Positions 6,203 to 14,085 of a stretch of DNA of 51,633 nt are shown piece after piece. The stretch is taken from positions 1 to 51,633 of IMG/VR virus record IMGVR_UViG_3300030329_004387; one strand, written 5' to 3'. This stretch comes from a virus. A program made the position numbers and the translations under genes. Each line of letters starts with the position of its first letter. Position 1 is the first letter of the stretch. A model generated the notes under the pieces. The model did not search any database. It was not told the DNA's origin and worked only from the letters and a program-made list of their open reading frames with translations.

Positions 6203-7936
6203 ATGATTAAAGAGTATGCATTTGGATTAGCTAATAGGCATCATTTTGGAGATGTAAGTGATGTTGAGAAATACGCAGGTATGGCTCAAGATACATTTAT
6301 GTCTTTATGGGATTATGATGCTCATGTAGTTGATTATGTTAAAGAAAAAGGCGGTTTATCTGGATATGATGGTATGTTATATATGCCAGATGAATTTATC
6401 TTAGATGTTGATGGAACTAATCCTAAACAAGCTAAAGATAAAACTATAGCATTGACTATAGAATTAGATGATTTATGTATACCTTTTCGTATATATTTCT
6501 CAGGAACAGGATTTCATTTAGGAATACCAGGCGATGCTTTCAGATGGAAGCCATGTCCAGACTTACATTTAAAAGTCAAGGATGAATTAAAAGCTAGAGG
6601 TATTTATGAATGGGCGGATCCATCAGTTTCTGATAAAACTAGAATCATCAGAGTTGTAAATACATTAAATAGTAAATCTAAATTATGGAAAATACCTATA
6701 AGTTTAGAAGAATTGCATAAACCAATAGAAGATATACAAGAGCTAGCTAAAACGAAAAGAGCAATTAATAAATGGACTACATTGGAATGTGAACCTATAT
6801 TTGATGTGTTGGAAAGAAAAAGTAAAGCAAGTGATAAAAAGTTTGAATCAATATCATTAGGAAAGAATCCTGATCCTGTGTGGTATCCATGTATTCAAAA
6901 AATGATGGAAGGCACAGCTCAAGGTTCAAGGCATCAAATAGCATTGCGTATTGGTGCGTTTCTAAGATGGAGATATCCAGAACATGTTGTAAGACTTGTA
7001 ATGGAAGATTGGCGACAAAGAGTAGATATTGCTTCACATCCTTTTAGTAAAGCTGAAATGGATAAAATAGTTACTGATTGTTATGAAGGCCATAATGGTA
7101 ATGGTTATAATTATGGATGTAGTGATATTCATATGGATAAACATTGTCAATCAACTTGCAGATTGTATAAATCAAAAGTATCACAAAACACTATGGATGC
7201 AAAAACTATGGAAAAAGAATTAGTTAACTTTTTAACTAGAAATCATAATCCAATAGATATAGGAGCTCCATGGGGACAAAAATTTCCTGTATATCCAGGT
7301 GAAGTAGTTATATTACAAGCTCCACCTAAATCTATGAAAACAATGTTGTTACAGAATTTAGTTAATAGATTCAAACGTAATACATATTTCATGGAAATGG
7401 AAATGAGTCCAAGGCAAATGTGGATGCGATTTGTTATGATAGAAAATAAATGGTCCGAAGAAGAACTAAAAGACTATTATAGCAAATATGCAAATGGAAT
7501 TAGTAAGGATTTTGATTGGTTGACAGTGGACTATAGTAGTTGTTATCCACAAGAGTTGAGTAAAAGAATTCTAATGTTACCAAGAAAACCTGAAATAGTA
7601 GTTGTAGATCATATGGGATTATTTAAATCCCAAAAGCATGATAATAATATGAAAGTAGAGGAAGTTTCACAATCATTAATGGAACTTGCTGTTCAGAATA
7701 ATATTATAGTGTTTGCTGTATCAGAAATAACTAAATCAGCTTTTACAGAGGGTATGAATATAGCTTCATCTAAAGGTTCATTTAGAGTTGCATATAATGC
7801 TAATAAAGTATTATCACTAACACCATTTAAAGATGATAACAATTTAATTAAAATGTTAAAGTTAGAATGTACAGCTAATAGAGAAAAAGAAAACCTTGAC
7901 CTGCAATTACCAGTAAATAATTCAGTGATAGGATAA
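6203..7936 (+). CDS. Primase-helicase fusion (AEP-type primase plus RecA-like ATPase)
   Basis: 577 residues. Residues 60-165 look like an archaeo-eukaryotic primase core: 'EFILDVDG' (D68, D70), 'FSGTGFHLGI' (H105) and the strand pair 'RIIRVVNTLNSKSKLWKIPI'. Cys230, Cys306, Cys315 and Cys319 sit in a domain spaced like the cysteine domain following such primases (Fe-S or zinc). Residues 365-577 are a RecA/DnaB-like ATPase: P-loop APPKSMKT (373-380), Walker B 'IVVVDH' (465-470). The P-loop lacks both usual glycines (GxxxxGK[ST]), an oddity also possible in related phage helicases. It should prime and unwind; no phage DNA polymerase is present, so host polymerase is likely used. Confidence 0.82.
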   Translation: MIKEYAFGLANRHHFGDVSDVEKYAGMAQDTFMSLWDYDAHVVDYVKEKGGLSGYDGMLYMPDEFILDVDGTNPKQAKDKTIALTIELDDLCIPFRIYFSGTGFHLGIPGDAFRWKPCPDLHLKVKDELKARGIYEWADPSVSDKTRIIRVVNTLNSKSKLWKIPISLEELHKPIEDIQELAKTKRAINKWTTLECEPIFDVLERKSKASDKKFESISLGKNPDPVWYPCIQKMMEGTAQGSRHQIALRIGAFLRWRYPEHVVRLVMEDWRQRVDIASHPFSKAEMDKIVTDCYEGHNGNGYNYGCSDIHMDKHCQSTCRLYKSKVSQNTMDAKTMEKELVNFLTRNHNPIDIGAPWGQKFPVYPGEVVILQAPPKSMKTMLLQNLVNRFKRNTYFMEMEMSPRQMWMRFVMIENKWSEEELKDYYSKYANGISKDFDWLTVDYSSCYPQELSKRILMLPRKPEIVVVDHMGLFKSQKHDNNMKVEEVSQSLMELAVQNNIIVFAVSEITKSAFTEGMNIASSKGSFRVAYNANKVLSLTPFKDDNNLIKMLKLECTANREKENLDLQLPVNNSVIG

Positions 7937-7941
7937 ACAGT

Positions 7942-8004
7942 TGAAAGAGATGTAAGTCCCGAATGTCCTAGCTATATGCTGAATGACCTAGGCATTCTCT
8001 TTCA
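7942..8004 (+). ncRNA. Long bulged hairpin between primase-helicase and DUF932 genes
   Basis: TGAAAGAG (7942-7949) pairs with CTCTTTCA (7997-8004), one pair longer if T7996 is used. Above an 11-nt one-sided bulge (7950-7960), GAATG-CCTAG (7961-7971, one bulge) pairs with CTAGG-CATTC (7988-7997, sharing its last base with the outer stem), leaving a 16-nt apical loop. About 18 pairs in 63 nt, starting 6 nt after the stop codon. No U-run follows, so processing or mRNA protection is more likely than termination. Confidence 0.6.
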
Positions 8005-8021
8005 TACAAATAGGAGAGAAT

Positions 8022-8834
8022 ATGAATCCATATCAAGAAATAAGAAAAGTACCATTAGATTATAGTGGTATACAATCATCAGCTTATTCCGTTCAAAGAT
8101 TAGATGAAGAAAAAGGATGGAAAGAAGCGGGAGTGGTAGGAGCACATTATATGTTATTACCAAACCAAGAAGTAAAAGATATTGCAAGTGATATAGTTGA
8201 GTCAGCTTATATAGATTTTGAATTAGACAAAGAGTTCTTTAATGGTAAGAATTTTATGTTATCGTATAAAGCTGTAGATAGTATAGCAACTGTTGATCAT
8301 ACTGCAAAAGATGAAGATATAGATAAGTTAAATCTAGGTATTCAATTTTGGAATAGTTATGACGGTTCAAGATCATTTGGATTTTCATTAATGCTGTATA
8401 GATTAATATGTACTAATGGAATGATGAGTAAGCAATATCTACAGAACAATAGATTTAGACATGCTCCTGGTTCTGAAGATTGGAATACACAGTTAGAATC
8501 TATGGTGCATCTTATAAATGCTACTCAAGATGGAGATAATAATAGTGTAAATACTATGATTAATGGTATTAAAGAGCTAAATGATTATAGAGTTACATCA
8601 AAGAATTTAGGCAATATTAGGCACAATTTCCTTAAAGATATACCAACAGGTGTATGGGGTGAAATAACTGATAAATTCCTAGATCCTAATGGCGAATACT
8701 ACTCAGATACTAATGGTTGGGGATTACTTAATTCTGCTACAGATATATTGTGGCATAAGAAGAAACCAACACTTGCATCATATAATCAAAATGCTGTTAT
8801 AACAGATGGTTTAATTAACGCAATATGTGCTTAA
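8022..8834 (+). CDS. DUF932 family phage/plasmid protein
   Basis: 270 residues. Residues 25-150 carry DUF932 (PF06067) features: a long alpha/beta N-terminal part, 'IQFWNSYDGSRSFGFSLMLYRLICTNGMM' (strand, DGS turn, then the xCTNG motif). The family is widespread on phages and plasmids, usually near replication genes, and its biochemical role is unsettled. It has an AGGAGAGA site and lies between two structured RNA elements. The stop is followed by the tRNA-like element. Confidence 0.75.
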   Translation: MNPYQEIRKVPLDYSGIQSSAYSVQRLDEEKGWKEAGVVGAHYMLLPNQEVKDIASDIVESAYIDFELDKEFFNGKNFMLSYKAVDSIATVDHTAKDEDIDKLNLGIQFWNSYDGSRSFGFSLMLYRLICTNGMMSKQYLQNNRFRHAPGSEDWNTQLESMVHLINATQDGDNNSVNTMINGIKELNDYRVTSKNLGNIRHNFLKDIPTGVWGEITDKFLDPNGEYYSDTNGWGLLNSATDILWHKKKPTLASYNQNAVITDGLINAICA

Positions 8835-8857
8835 TTAGAAGCGGATGATACGTCGGA

Positions 8858-9014
8858 AAATTAAGAGAGCCAATAACTGGTCCTGTAAGAATGTGGACTC
8901 ATTCATCGCGTTGAATGTAGGGTTCGAATCCCTTGTCTTACATCTTGTATGGGTTTTATCCCTACTAACACATCTAGCGGACAAGAAAAGGAATATGTGA
9001 GGCTCTCTTAATTT
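8858..9014 (+). ncRNA. tRNA-like structured RNA closed by a 14-bp stem
   Basis: AAATTAAGAGAGCC (8858-8871) pairs perfectly with GGCTCTCTTAATTT (9001-9014). Inside, TGTAAGA (8884-8890) pairs with TCTTACA (8936-8942) like an acceptor stem, stacked on a T-arm whose loop is TTCGAAT (8923-8929, stem AGGG/CCCT). A 6-bp arm, CATTCA/TGAATG (8900-8905/8912-8917), stands in for the anticodon arm, but its loop has 6 nt and no D-arm exists, so it is not a normal tRNA. The 3' part holds TCTTGT/ACAAGA (8943-8948/8981-8986) crossing CACAT/ATGTG (8969-8973/8995-8999), a possible pseudoknot. Fills the gap 8835-9042. Confidence 0.65.
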
Positions 9015-9042
9015 AATAAATAATAATATTAGGAGAATAAAA

Positions 9043-9132
9043 ATGGCTAAATTACCTAAAGAACTAAAGATATTTCGAAAAATAGTTAGAAAAGTAAACA
9101 GATTGATTTGGGGAAAGAAAAAGAGAAAATGA
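9043..9132 (+). CDS. Tiny basic peptide, 29 aa
   Basis: MAKLPKELKIFRKIVRKVN and so on ends GKKKRK; 13 of 29 residues are Lys or Arg and the helix is amphipathic. TTAGGAGAA precedes the ATG. Its TGA overlaps the ATG of the next tiny gene (ATGA), which supports it being translated. Could bind nucleic acid or membrane; unknown. Confidence 0.45.
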   Translation: MAKLPKELKIFRKIVRKVNRLIWGKKKRK

Positions 9133-9221
9133 AAATTGGAATTTGTATGAATTGTAAGCACCCTATGGCATTTGGAGAATGTAATAATAAATGTCCTAAT
9201 TGCAATTTTGACTATGGTTGA
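9129..9221 (+). CDS. Mini zinc ribbon, 30 aa
   Basis: C6-x2-C9 and C22-x2-C25 (CMNC ... CPNC), with an extra Cys18, form a textbook zinc ribbon in only 30 residues. It is coupled to the upstream gene by ATGA and ends 40 nt before the next gene. Probably a protein- or RNA-binding adaptor; no named family. Confidence 0.5.
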   Translation: MKIGICMNCKHPMAFGECNNKCPNCNFDYG

Positions 9222-9261
9222 GAAATAGAAGTATCTCGTGAAGATATAAAGGAGAGAAAAA

Positions 9262-9618
9262 ATGACAAGAAAAAAGATGGGAACATTGATAAAAAAGATA
9301 TTCCTGAAAATTCAAGAAACAAGAGAGTCTGGGCAGAAAGAATACGCTAGAGATATAGATAATGCTTTTGCTAATTTTGAAAGAATTGGTAAAAATTTAA
9401 ATATAACTAGAGAAAAAGTATTGCTAGTATATCTGTTAAAACATATTGACGGTATTTGTTCATATGTTGAAGGACATGAAAGTCAGAGAGAAGATGTAAG
9501 AGGAAGATTAACTGATGCTATAGTATATCTTTGTTTATTATGGGGGATGTGTGATGAACCTATATATCCTGGAAAGTCTAAACATTACTATAGAAGGTTA
9601 AAAAATGAGATTAACTGA
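9262..9618 (+). CDS. MazG-like / Nmad-type all-alpha protein
   Basis: 118 residues, all helical in character. Residues 26-55 ('YARDIDNAFANFERIGKNLNI') and 60-96 ('YLLKHIDGICSYVEG', 'RGRLTDAIVYLCLL') show the D-x-x-x-NF, KH and R-x-x-DAI-x-YL pattern of MazG-like/DUF1599 proteins tied to nucleotide hydrolysis or modification in phages. AAGGAGAG site at 9250-9257. Which nucleotide it acts on, if any, cannot be seen. Confidence 0.5.
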   Translation: MTRKKMGTLIKKIFLKIQETRESGQKEYARDIDNAFANFERIGKNLNITREKVLLVYLLKHIDGICSYVEGHESQREDVRGRLTDAIVYLCLLWGMCDEPIYPGKSKHYYRRLKNEIN

Positions 9619-9766
9619 ATATTTTCATTTTATAACAAGAACAGACATAGGAATAGCTCATAATCCTAAAGAAAATGAATATACACATTTTACACCTTGG
9701 ACAATACATAAAAGGGAAAGATACCTTTATCAATGTATGTTACGAGGTAAAACACCTGTTAAATAA
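9605..9766 (+). CDS. Hypothetical early protein, 53 aa
   Basis: MRLTEYFHFITRTDIG and so on is aromatic- and His-rich, with a basic C-terminus (RGKTPVK). It starts inside the last codons of the preceding gene (14-nt overlap), so it relies on coupling. The following AAGGAGG belongs to the next gene. No family recognised. Confidence 0.5.
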   Translation: MRLTEYFHFITRTDIGIAHNPKENEYTHFTPWTIHKRERYLYQCMLRGKTPVK

Positions 9767-9777
9767 AAGGAGGCAAT

Positions 9778-9927
9778 ATGCCAACAAAAAAGAAAGTTGA
9801 GAAAAAAGAACCAGAAGTAAAGGCAATTCATATAAATGAAATATGGAATGTCATTGAAGAAATGCAGAAAAATATAAATCATATTAATGATAAAATATCA
9901 AGAATATCAAGTAGACTAGGAATATAA
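9778..9927 (+). CDS. Small coiled-coil protein, 49 aa
   Basis: A Lys/Glu-rich head (residues 1-15) is followed by an amphipathic helix with heptad-like Ile/Met spacing (residues 17-48: INEIWNVIEEMQKNINHIND). AAAGGAGG lies 6 nt upstream. The stop falls in the AAGGAG of the next gene. It may pair with the similar helical proteins that follow. Confidence 0.55.
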   Translation: MPTKKKVEKKEPEVKAIHINEIWNVIEEMQKNINHINDKISRISSRLGI

Positions 9928-9936
9928 GGAGAAATC

Positions 9937-10221
9937 ATGGGAAAGAAAAAACCAACAATGAATGAAATGAAAAATGTAGTAACTAATTTAATAATGCATG
10001 TTAATACTATTGATAAGCATTTACAAAAAATGGATACTGCTGTTTTCAACTATATTAAATTCAAAGGTGATGAAGAAGGATATATAGAGTATATGACTAA
10101 AATAACAAAGGAGAAATCAGATGAAATTTCAGGAAAGAGCAATAAAGGAAATAGAAGAACTAAAAATGAAGCTAAAGATACAAGAAATGAAGTTTCAAAA
10201 GACGACTCAGGAGTTAAATGA
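9937..10221 (+). CDS. Helical hypothetical protein, 94 aa
   Basis: Residues 1-60 are a plausible helical protein (MNEMKNVVTNLIMHVNTIDKH). The last 33 residues are a low-complexity Lys/Asn/Ser run that overlaps the start of the next gene by 101 nt in another frame. A strong AAGGAG site precedes it. The long overlap is odd for this tightly spaced unit; the tail may be readthrough after a lost stop. Confidence 0.5.
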   Translation: MGKKKPTMNEMKNVVTNLIMHVNTIDKHLQKMDTAVFNYIKFKGDEEGYIEYMTKITKEKSDEISGKSNKGNRRTKNEAKDTRNEVSKDDSGVK

Positions 10222-10387
10222 TTATATAGCAGCTTTAGAATCTGAAAAGATAGTTAGAACTAAATCAAATAATGTAAATAAAATATTATCTGAAGCAGAT
10301 GAAGCATTGAAAAGATATAACATGAAATTAAAAAAAGAAGGAGAAAAATATGCCAAGCAAAAACAAAGCAAGAGGAAACAGACTTGA
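10121..10387 (+). CDS. Coiled-coil hypothetical protein, 88 aa
   Basis: AAAGGAGAAATCAG stands immediately before the ATG. Residues 3-72 form a long charged helix with heptads (MKLKIQEMKFQKTTQEL), ending in a very basic tail (KQKQSKRKQT). It overlaps both neighbours: 101 nt with the upstream gene and 38 nt with the resolvase gene. Unknown function. Confidence 0.55.
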   Translation: MKFQERAIKEIEELKMKLKIQEMKFQKTTQELNDYIAALESEKIVRTKSNNVNKILSEADEALKRYNMKLKKEGEKYAKQKQSKRKQT

Positions 10388-10706
10388 AAGATTAGTAGTT
10401 AATCAGGCTAAAGAAGCAGGTCTAAGTGCTATTAGAGCATATGCTAGTAATGGCATGTCTTTAGGTGAAGCTGAAGATGTAGATGTTAAAATAGATCAAT
10501 ATAAAGGTCAATGTAAGATGCGTAAAAAGATTGCGTCCTTTATGAAACCTCCTGAAAGTTGTGATATAGCTCTAATTAAAGAAGATAGAGAAGATACTTT
10601 AGTTGTTATAAGATATCCTGATTTTCTAAAAATGTTAATTGATTTAAATGGATATAGTAATATGGCTTCAGATCTTGAAGAGCAACTAAGGGAGGCGCAA
10701 GAATGA
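10350..10706 (+). CDS. PD-(D/E)XK nuclease, Holliday-junction-resolvase-like
   Basis: 118 residues. An N-terminal helix 'KARGNRLERLVVNQAKEAG' with E13, then 'RAYASNG', the acidic pair in 'AEDVDVKI' (D43, D45) and the 'QYKGQCKMRKK' strand (Q54, K56) match the E...D...QxK core of phage Holliday junction resolvases of the PD-(D/E)XK superfamily. It would resolve branched replication or recombination DNA before packaging. AAGGAGAAA site; it closes the replication set begun by ERF. Its end overlaps the next ATG (ATGA). Confidence 0.75.
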   Translation: MPSKNKARGNRLERLVVNQAKEAGLSAIRAYASNGMSLGEAEDVDVKIDQYKGQCKMRKKIASFMKPPESCDIALIKEDREDTLVVIRYPDFLKMLIDLNGYSNMASDLEEQLREAQE

Positions 10707-10879
10707 ACTATTATGAAAAAGAAAAAAGAGCAATGCAAAAAAGCATGTTAAAGTTGTCTCACTTTCTTTTGTCAGCTATTAATGTGGTTGATAAAACGAA
10801 TTTTCAGGAAACTTTACATCTAATCGATAAACAAACGCAGAATATACGAAGAAAATTTACAAACTATTATAATAAATAA
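10703..10879 (+). CDS. Hypothetical protein, 58 aa, last plus-strand gene
   Basis: MNYYEKEKRAMQKSMLK and so on is a basic helical protein that starts at the ATGA overlap with the resolvase gene, with GGGAGGC upstream. It ends only a few bases before the convergent terminator. No family recognised. Confidence 0.55.
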   Translation: MNYYEKEKRAMQKSMLKLSHFLLSAINVVDKTNFQETLHLIDKQTQNIRRKFTNYYNK

Positions 10880-10883
10880 ATAT

Positions 10884-10913
10884 AGGGGGTGTCCGTTGCT
10901 CCTGGATGCCCCT
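10884..10913. terminator. Bidirectional terminator at the convergent junction
   Basis: AGGGG-(G)-TGTCC (10884-10894) pairs with GGATGCCCCT (10904-10913): ten pairs with one bulged G and two G-U. On the plus strand it is followed by TTTATTT; on the minus strand the complement gives TATATTTATT. It lies exactly between the last early gene and the end of the late operon, so it probably ends both transcripts. Confidence 0.75.
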
Positions 10914-10917
10914 TTAT

Positions 10918-13900
10918 TTAAAAATTAGCTAAACTTAATAAAGCTCTATCTCTAGTTCTTCTACCTCTTCCTCTATCTCTTCCTCTTCTTCTTCTTCTTC
11001 TTTTTGATCTAGGATCTTCTACTTTTGTCTCAGGTAATATATTTATACCTTCAGCAATACCTGGTGATTCTTCATCTCCATATATAAGACCCATTCCTTT
11101 ATCTACTGTAGCTTTTCTCCAATTAGTAATCCATTTAGGCTTATACATACCAGTTTCAATTCTAAAGGCTTTATCACTTTGCCCTTTAGCTATTGCAGGA
11201 ATAGTTTTCCAAGCAGTTCTAGCTCCTTGTATATTAAATATTCTTGCTACTTGATACCACCATTGCGGATCATCGGGATCATAATTTAAATTTCTATGTT
11301 CTTCATATTCTTCACCAGTCAAATCCATAAAATCAGTTAATTCAGCAATAGTTAATAAATCGCTGACAAAAGGTCCTAAATTACCTGTTATAGGGTTTTT
11401 TCCATAATAAGCTGAATAATGCTTAATTTGAGCTTTTTCATCTCCATCATGATTCCAATTATTTACATAATCAAGTAATTTTTTAGCTTCTTCTATTATC
11501 GGATTATCTATTAAACCACTAGGTGAACTTCTATCAGCTAAAGACATAGTCCCATCTTTTAAATATTTATCTTCATCAAATGGAGTATAGCCAAATGCAG
11601 ATGCCATTCCACCTATATCATAATCACTTACTAAAGCTACTAATGCAGGCATCAATGAATATAAAGACATTAATCTCATGCCTTGTTGAATTGCAGGATT
11701 AATAATCATCTTTTTACCTTTTTGATTTAAGGCTCTATTTCCCATTGCTAATGGATCTTCAACAGTAAATTTAAAACCTTTTACATCTCTAGCCATATCT
11801 CTTAATATATTGTATTGTAAATCAAAAAATGCAAATTTAAAATGTTGGAATTGTCCAATAACTTGACCTGCTCCCATTCCAGTGCCTCTTTGAAGTACCT
11901 TAGCTTTCGCCCAGTTATCATAATCAAAGTGAAGAGTTTTAACCATTTCAAATGCTTGATTACCTGATATTTTTTCTATATAATCCCAAAGCTGTTCCAC
12001 TGTAGGCTCTTTGCCATTTCTTTCAAAAAGTTGTTTTCTATGAAATTCTAATCTATTAGATTCTGCTGTAAATGAATGAGCAAATTGCATTTTAAATGTT
12101 TTAAGTCTATTTGCATTTTCAGCCCATTGTTGAGAACCAACTTTGCCTAGAATAGTATATTTAGAACTCCAATCAGCTCCTTTAGCCATACCTTCAGCTA
12201 TTTTCTTCAAGGTATTACCTTTTTCTAAAACAAGTTTACCTTGTCCATCTACTCCAAATCCTGGTGGAATTAACATAACATCTAATGAGCCTCCTGTAGC
12301 AGCAGAAATACTTGCTCCTTCAGCTTTTTCTCCAATCATCATACCAAATCTTTTTAATTGCCTATTATACATCATTGAATTTGTTATTTCTGCACCTTCA
12401 TACATACGAGAAGTAGTAGTATAAAATTCTTCAGTAATTCTATAACCTCTTTTACCGAACATAACCCAATTTAACAAACCTTGTGTTCTATTTTTTATAC
12501 CACTTTTAAAACTAAAACCTAATTTTGAAATGTATTCAAATGAATTAATTATTCTAACAGCGTGATCTAAATTACCTGTTGGAGCACCATTATTCATTAA
12601 TGCACTATCTTTGATTTCAGTAAGCATATCTAATAAGTAAGTAGCATGTTCGGCTATTTTAACCTTGCCTTTACCGTGTTCATTTCTTCTTACAGCATCT
12701 ACTAAATGAGCTGCAACAGATGAAAAACTATGATTTATTCTAGATCTCATATTAAATGAAGCAACATCATGTACATATTTATTTAAATAATATATTGGAT
12801 CTAATGCTACCCAAGCATCTGTACTGCCCTTTTGCTTTAATCTATTGCTTATTGCTTCTACTGATAAACTATTTTCTATTTCTCTTTGAATATCTGATGC
12901 CTGTTTTCCTTTATAGCCAGGATTATTTCTATCTTTAGCAAATTGCACTAAATTAGACATCATATCAGTTAATTCTATTACATAATCTGGAGAATACTTA
13001 GTTATTGATTTTTCACCATTTGCTCTAACTCCTATTGCAGTTAAAGGATTTCCATCAGAATCCTTTTCTTGTAATACATAAGGTCTTTTTGTTCGAGTTT
13101 TTGGATCATATATATAAAAATCTTTTGGATTTGCTGCTGTTATAATGCCATTTTCATTTCTATATTGATTGCTAAGAGTACTTTTATCAATATTACTTTG
13201 TATTAAAAGAGACTCTATTTGCTGACTAATTGTTTCATAAGCTTTTATAAGAGTTTTTTTAGTAGGATCTGATTCAAGTAAACCTTCTATTGTTCTTCTT
13301 GCAGCAATAGAGCCATTTAATAAATCTTTCATACTATCCATTCTTAATATATCCCAAGCTTGTCTAACTTTATGCTCTGCTGGAGTTTCTGGTTGAGTTT
13401 TAAATGTAAGCAAATCATTGAATCTTCGCAACATTTGACCACCTACTGGATCTCCTTCACCTCCACTGCCTAAATGATCTTTAAGGGCATTTAAAGCCTT
13501 TAATTGCTCTTTTGAACCTGGCTTAGAAACTAATAATTCTCTTTCTAAATTTTGAAAATATTTATATTGTTCTTTAGAATAAGTTTTACCTGCCGCTATA
13601 TTTAATGGATGTGTTGGGTCTAAAAACATTTCAAACATACCATCAGTCATTTTTTTAATATGTTTTGCACCATCTTTAAGTAGTTTTTGATTATAACTAA
13701 CAGCTTCTCCTACTTGAGTAACAAAATCTTCTCCACCTTTAAATCCTTTTGCTAAAACTTTTGGTAGCTTAAAATAGGTCTCAAAATAGCCAGCTTGTTT
13801 ACCTAGTTTAGGTAGAAATTCCTTTTTTATAGCTTTTGAAAAAATTTCTATATCTTTAGGGTTAAGCCTTATTGTTGCAACATCAAATTCTGTTCTTGTA

Positions 13901-14070
13901 TACTTTTTCCAAAGCCATTGAAATGTTTCTCTATCTGTCCATCCCATTTCTTTTGCATAAGGATTTTTCATCCAATCTCGAACATTCTTATCTTTCATTA
14001 AAGTCTTAAAATTTTTTCTTTGCTCTTTGGAATCTATATTAGTTCCAGGCATACATGCGCCACCAGCCAT
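10918..14070 (-). CDS. Large virion-associated protein with arginine-rich tail, 1050 aa
   Basis: The last gene of the late unit, with AAGGAGATAAT before its ATG. Mostly helical and charged, with no enzyme motif I can recognise; a short hydrophobic stretch (near residues 775-795, MSLYSLMPALVALV) could touch membrane. The last 30 residues hold a dense Arg run (RRRRRRGRDRGRGRRTRDR) before LLSLANF, likely to bind nucleic acid. Position next to the 3159-residue protein and its size suggest an internal virion or ejection protein travelling with the genome (inference). It could also be a polymerase partner. Confidence 0.7.
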   Translation of the reverse strand: MAGGACMPGTNIDSKEQRKNFKTLMKDKNVRDWMKNPYAKEMGWTDRETFQWLWKKYTRTEFDVATIRLNPKDIEIFSKAIKKEFLPKLGKQAGYFETYFKLPKVLAKGFKGGEDFVTQVGEAVSYNQKLLKDGAKHIKKMTDGMFEMFLDPTHPLNIAAGKTYSKEQYKYFQNLERELLVSKPGSKEQLKALNALKDHLGSGGEGDPVGGQMLRRFNDLLTFKTQPETPAEHKVRQAWDILRMDSMKDLLNGSIAARRTIEGLLESDPTKKTLIKAYETISQQIESLLIQSNIDKSTLSNQYRNENGIITAANPKDFYIYDPKTRTKRPYVLQEKDSDGNPLTAIGVRANGEKSITKYSPDYVIELTDMMSNLVQFAKDRNNPGYKGKQASDIQREIENSLSVEAISNRLKQKGSTDAWVALDPIYYLNKYVHDVASFNMRSRINHSFSSVAAHLVDAVRRNEHGKGKVKIAEHATYLLDMLTEIKDSALMNNGAPTGNLDHAVRIINSFEYISKLGFSFKSGIKNRTQGLLNWVMFGKRGYRITEEFYTTTSRMYEGAEITNSMMYNRQLKRFGMMIGEKAEGASISAATGGSLDVMLIPPGFGVDGQGKLVLEKGNTLKKIAEGMAKGADWSSKYTILGKVGSQQWAENANRLKTFKMQFAHSFTAESNRLEFHRKQLFERNGKEPTVEQLWDYIEKISGNQAFEMVKTLHFDYDNWAKAKVLQRGTGMGAGQVIGQFQHFKFAFFDLQYNILRDMARDVKGFKFTVEDPLAMGNRALNQKGKKMIINPAIQQGMRLMSLYSLMPALVALVSDYDIGGMASAFGYTPFDEDKYLKDGTMSLADRSSPSGLIDNPIIEEAKKLLDYVNNWNHDGDEKAQIKHYSAYYGKNPITGNLGPFVSDLLTIAELTDFMDLTGEEYEEHRNLNYDPDDPQWWYQVARIFNIQGARTAWKTIPAIAKGQSDKAFRIETGMYKPKWITNWRKATVDKGMGLIYGDEESPGIAEGINILPETKVEDPRSKRRRRRRGRDRGRGRRTRDRALLSLANF

Positions 14071-14085
14071 ATTATCTCCTTTTTT

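Noticed and set aside
8884-8942. Functional tRNA gene
   Set aside because: T-arm and acceptor stem are present, but there is no D-arm, the anticodon-position loop has 6 nt, and no CCA end is encoded, so it is recorded as tRNA-like only.
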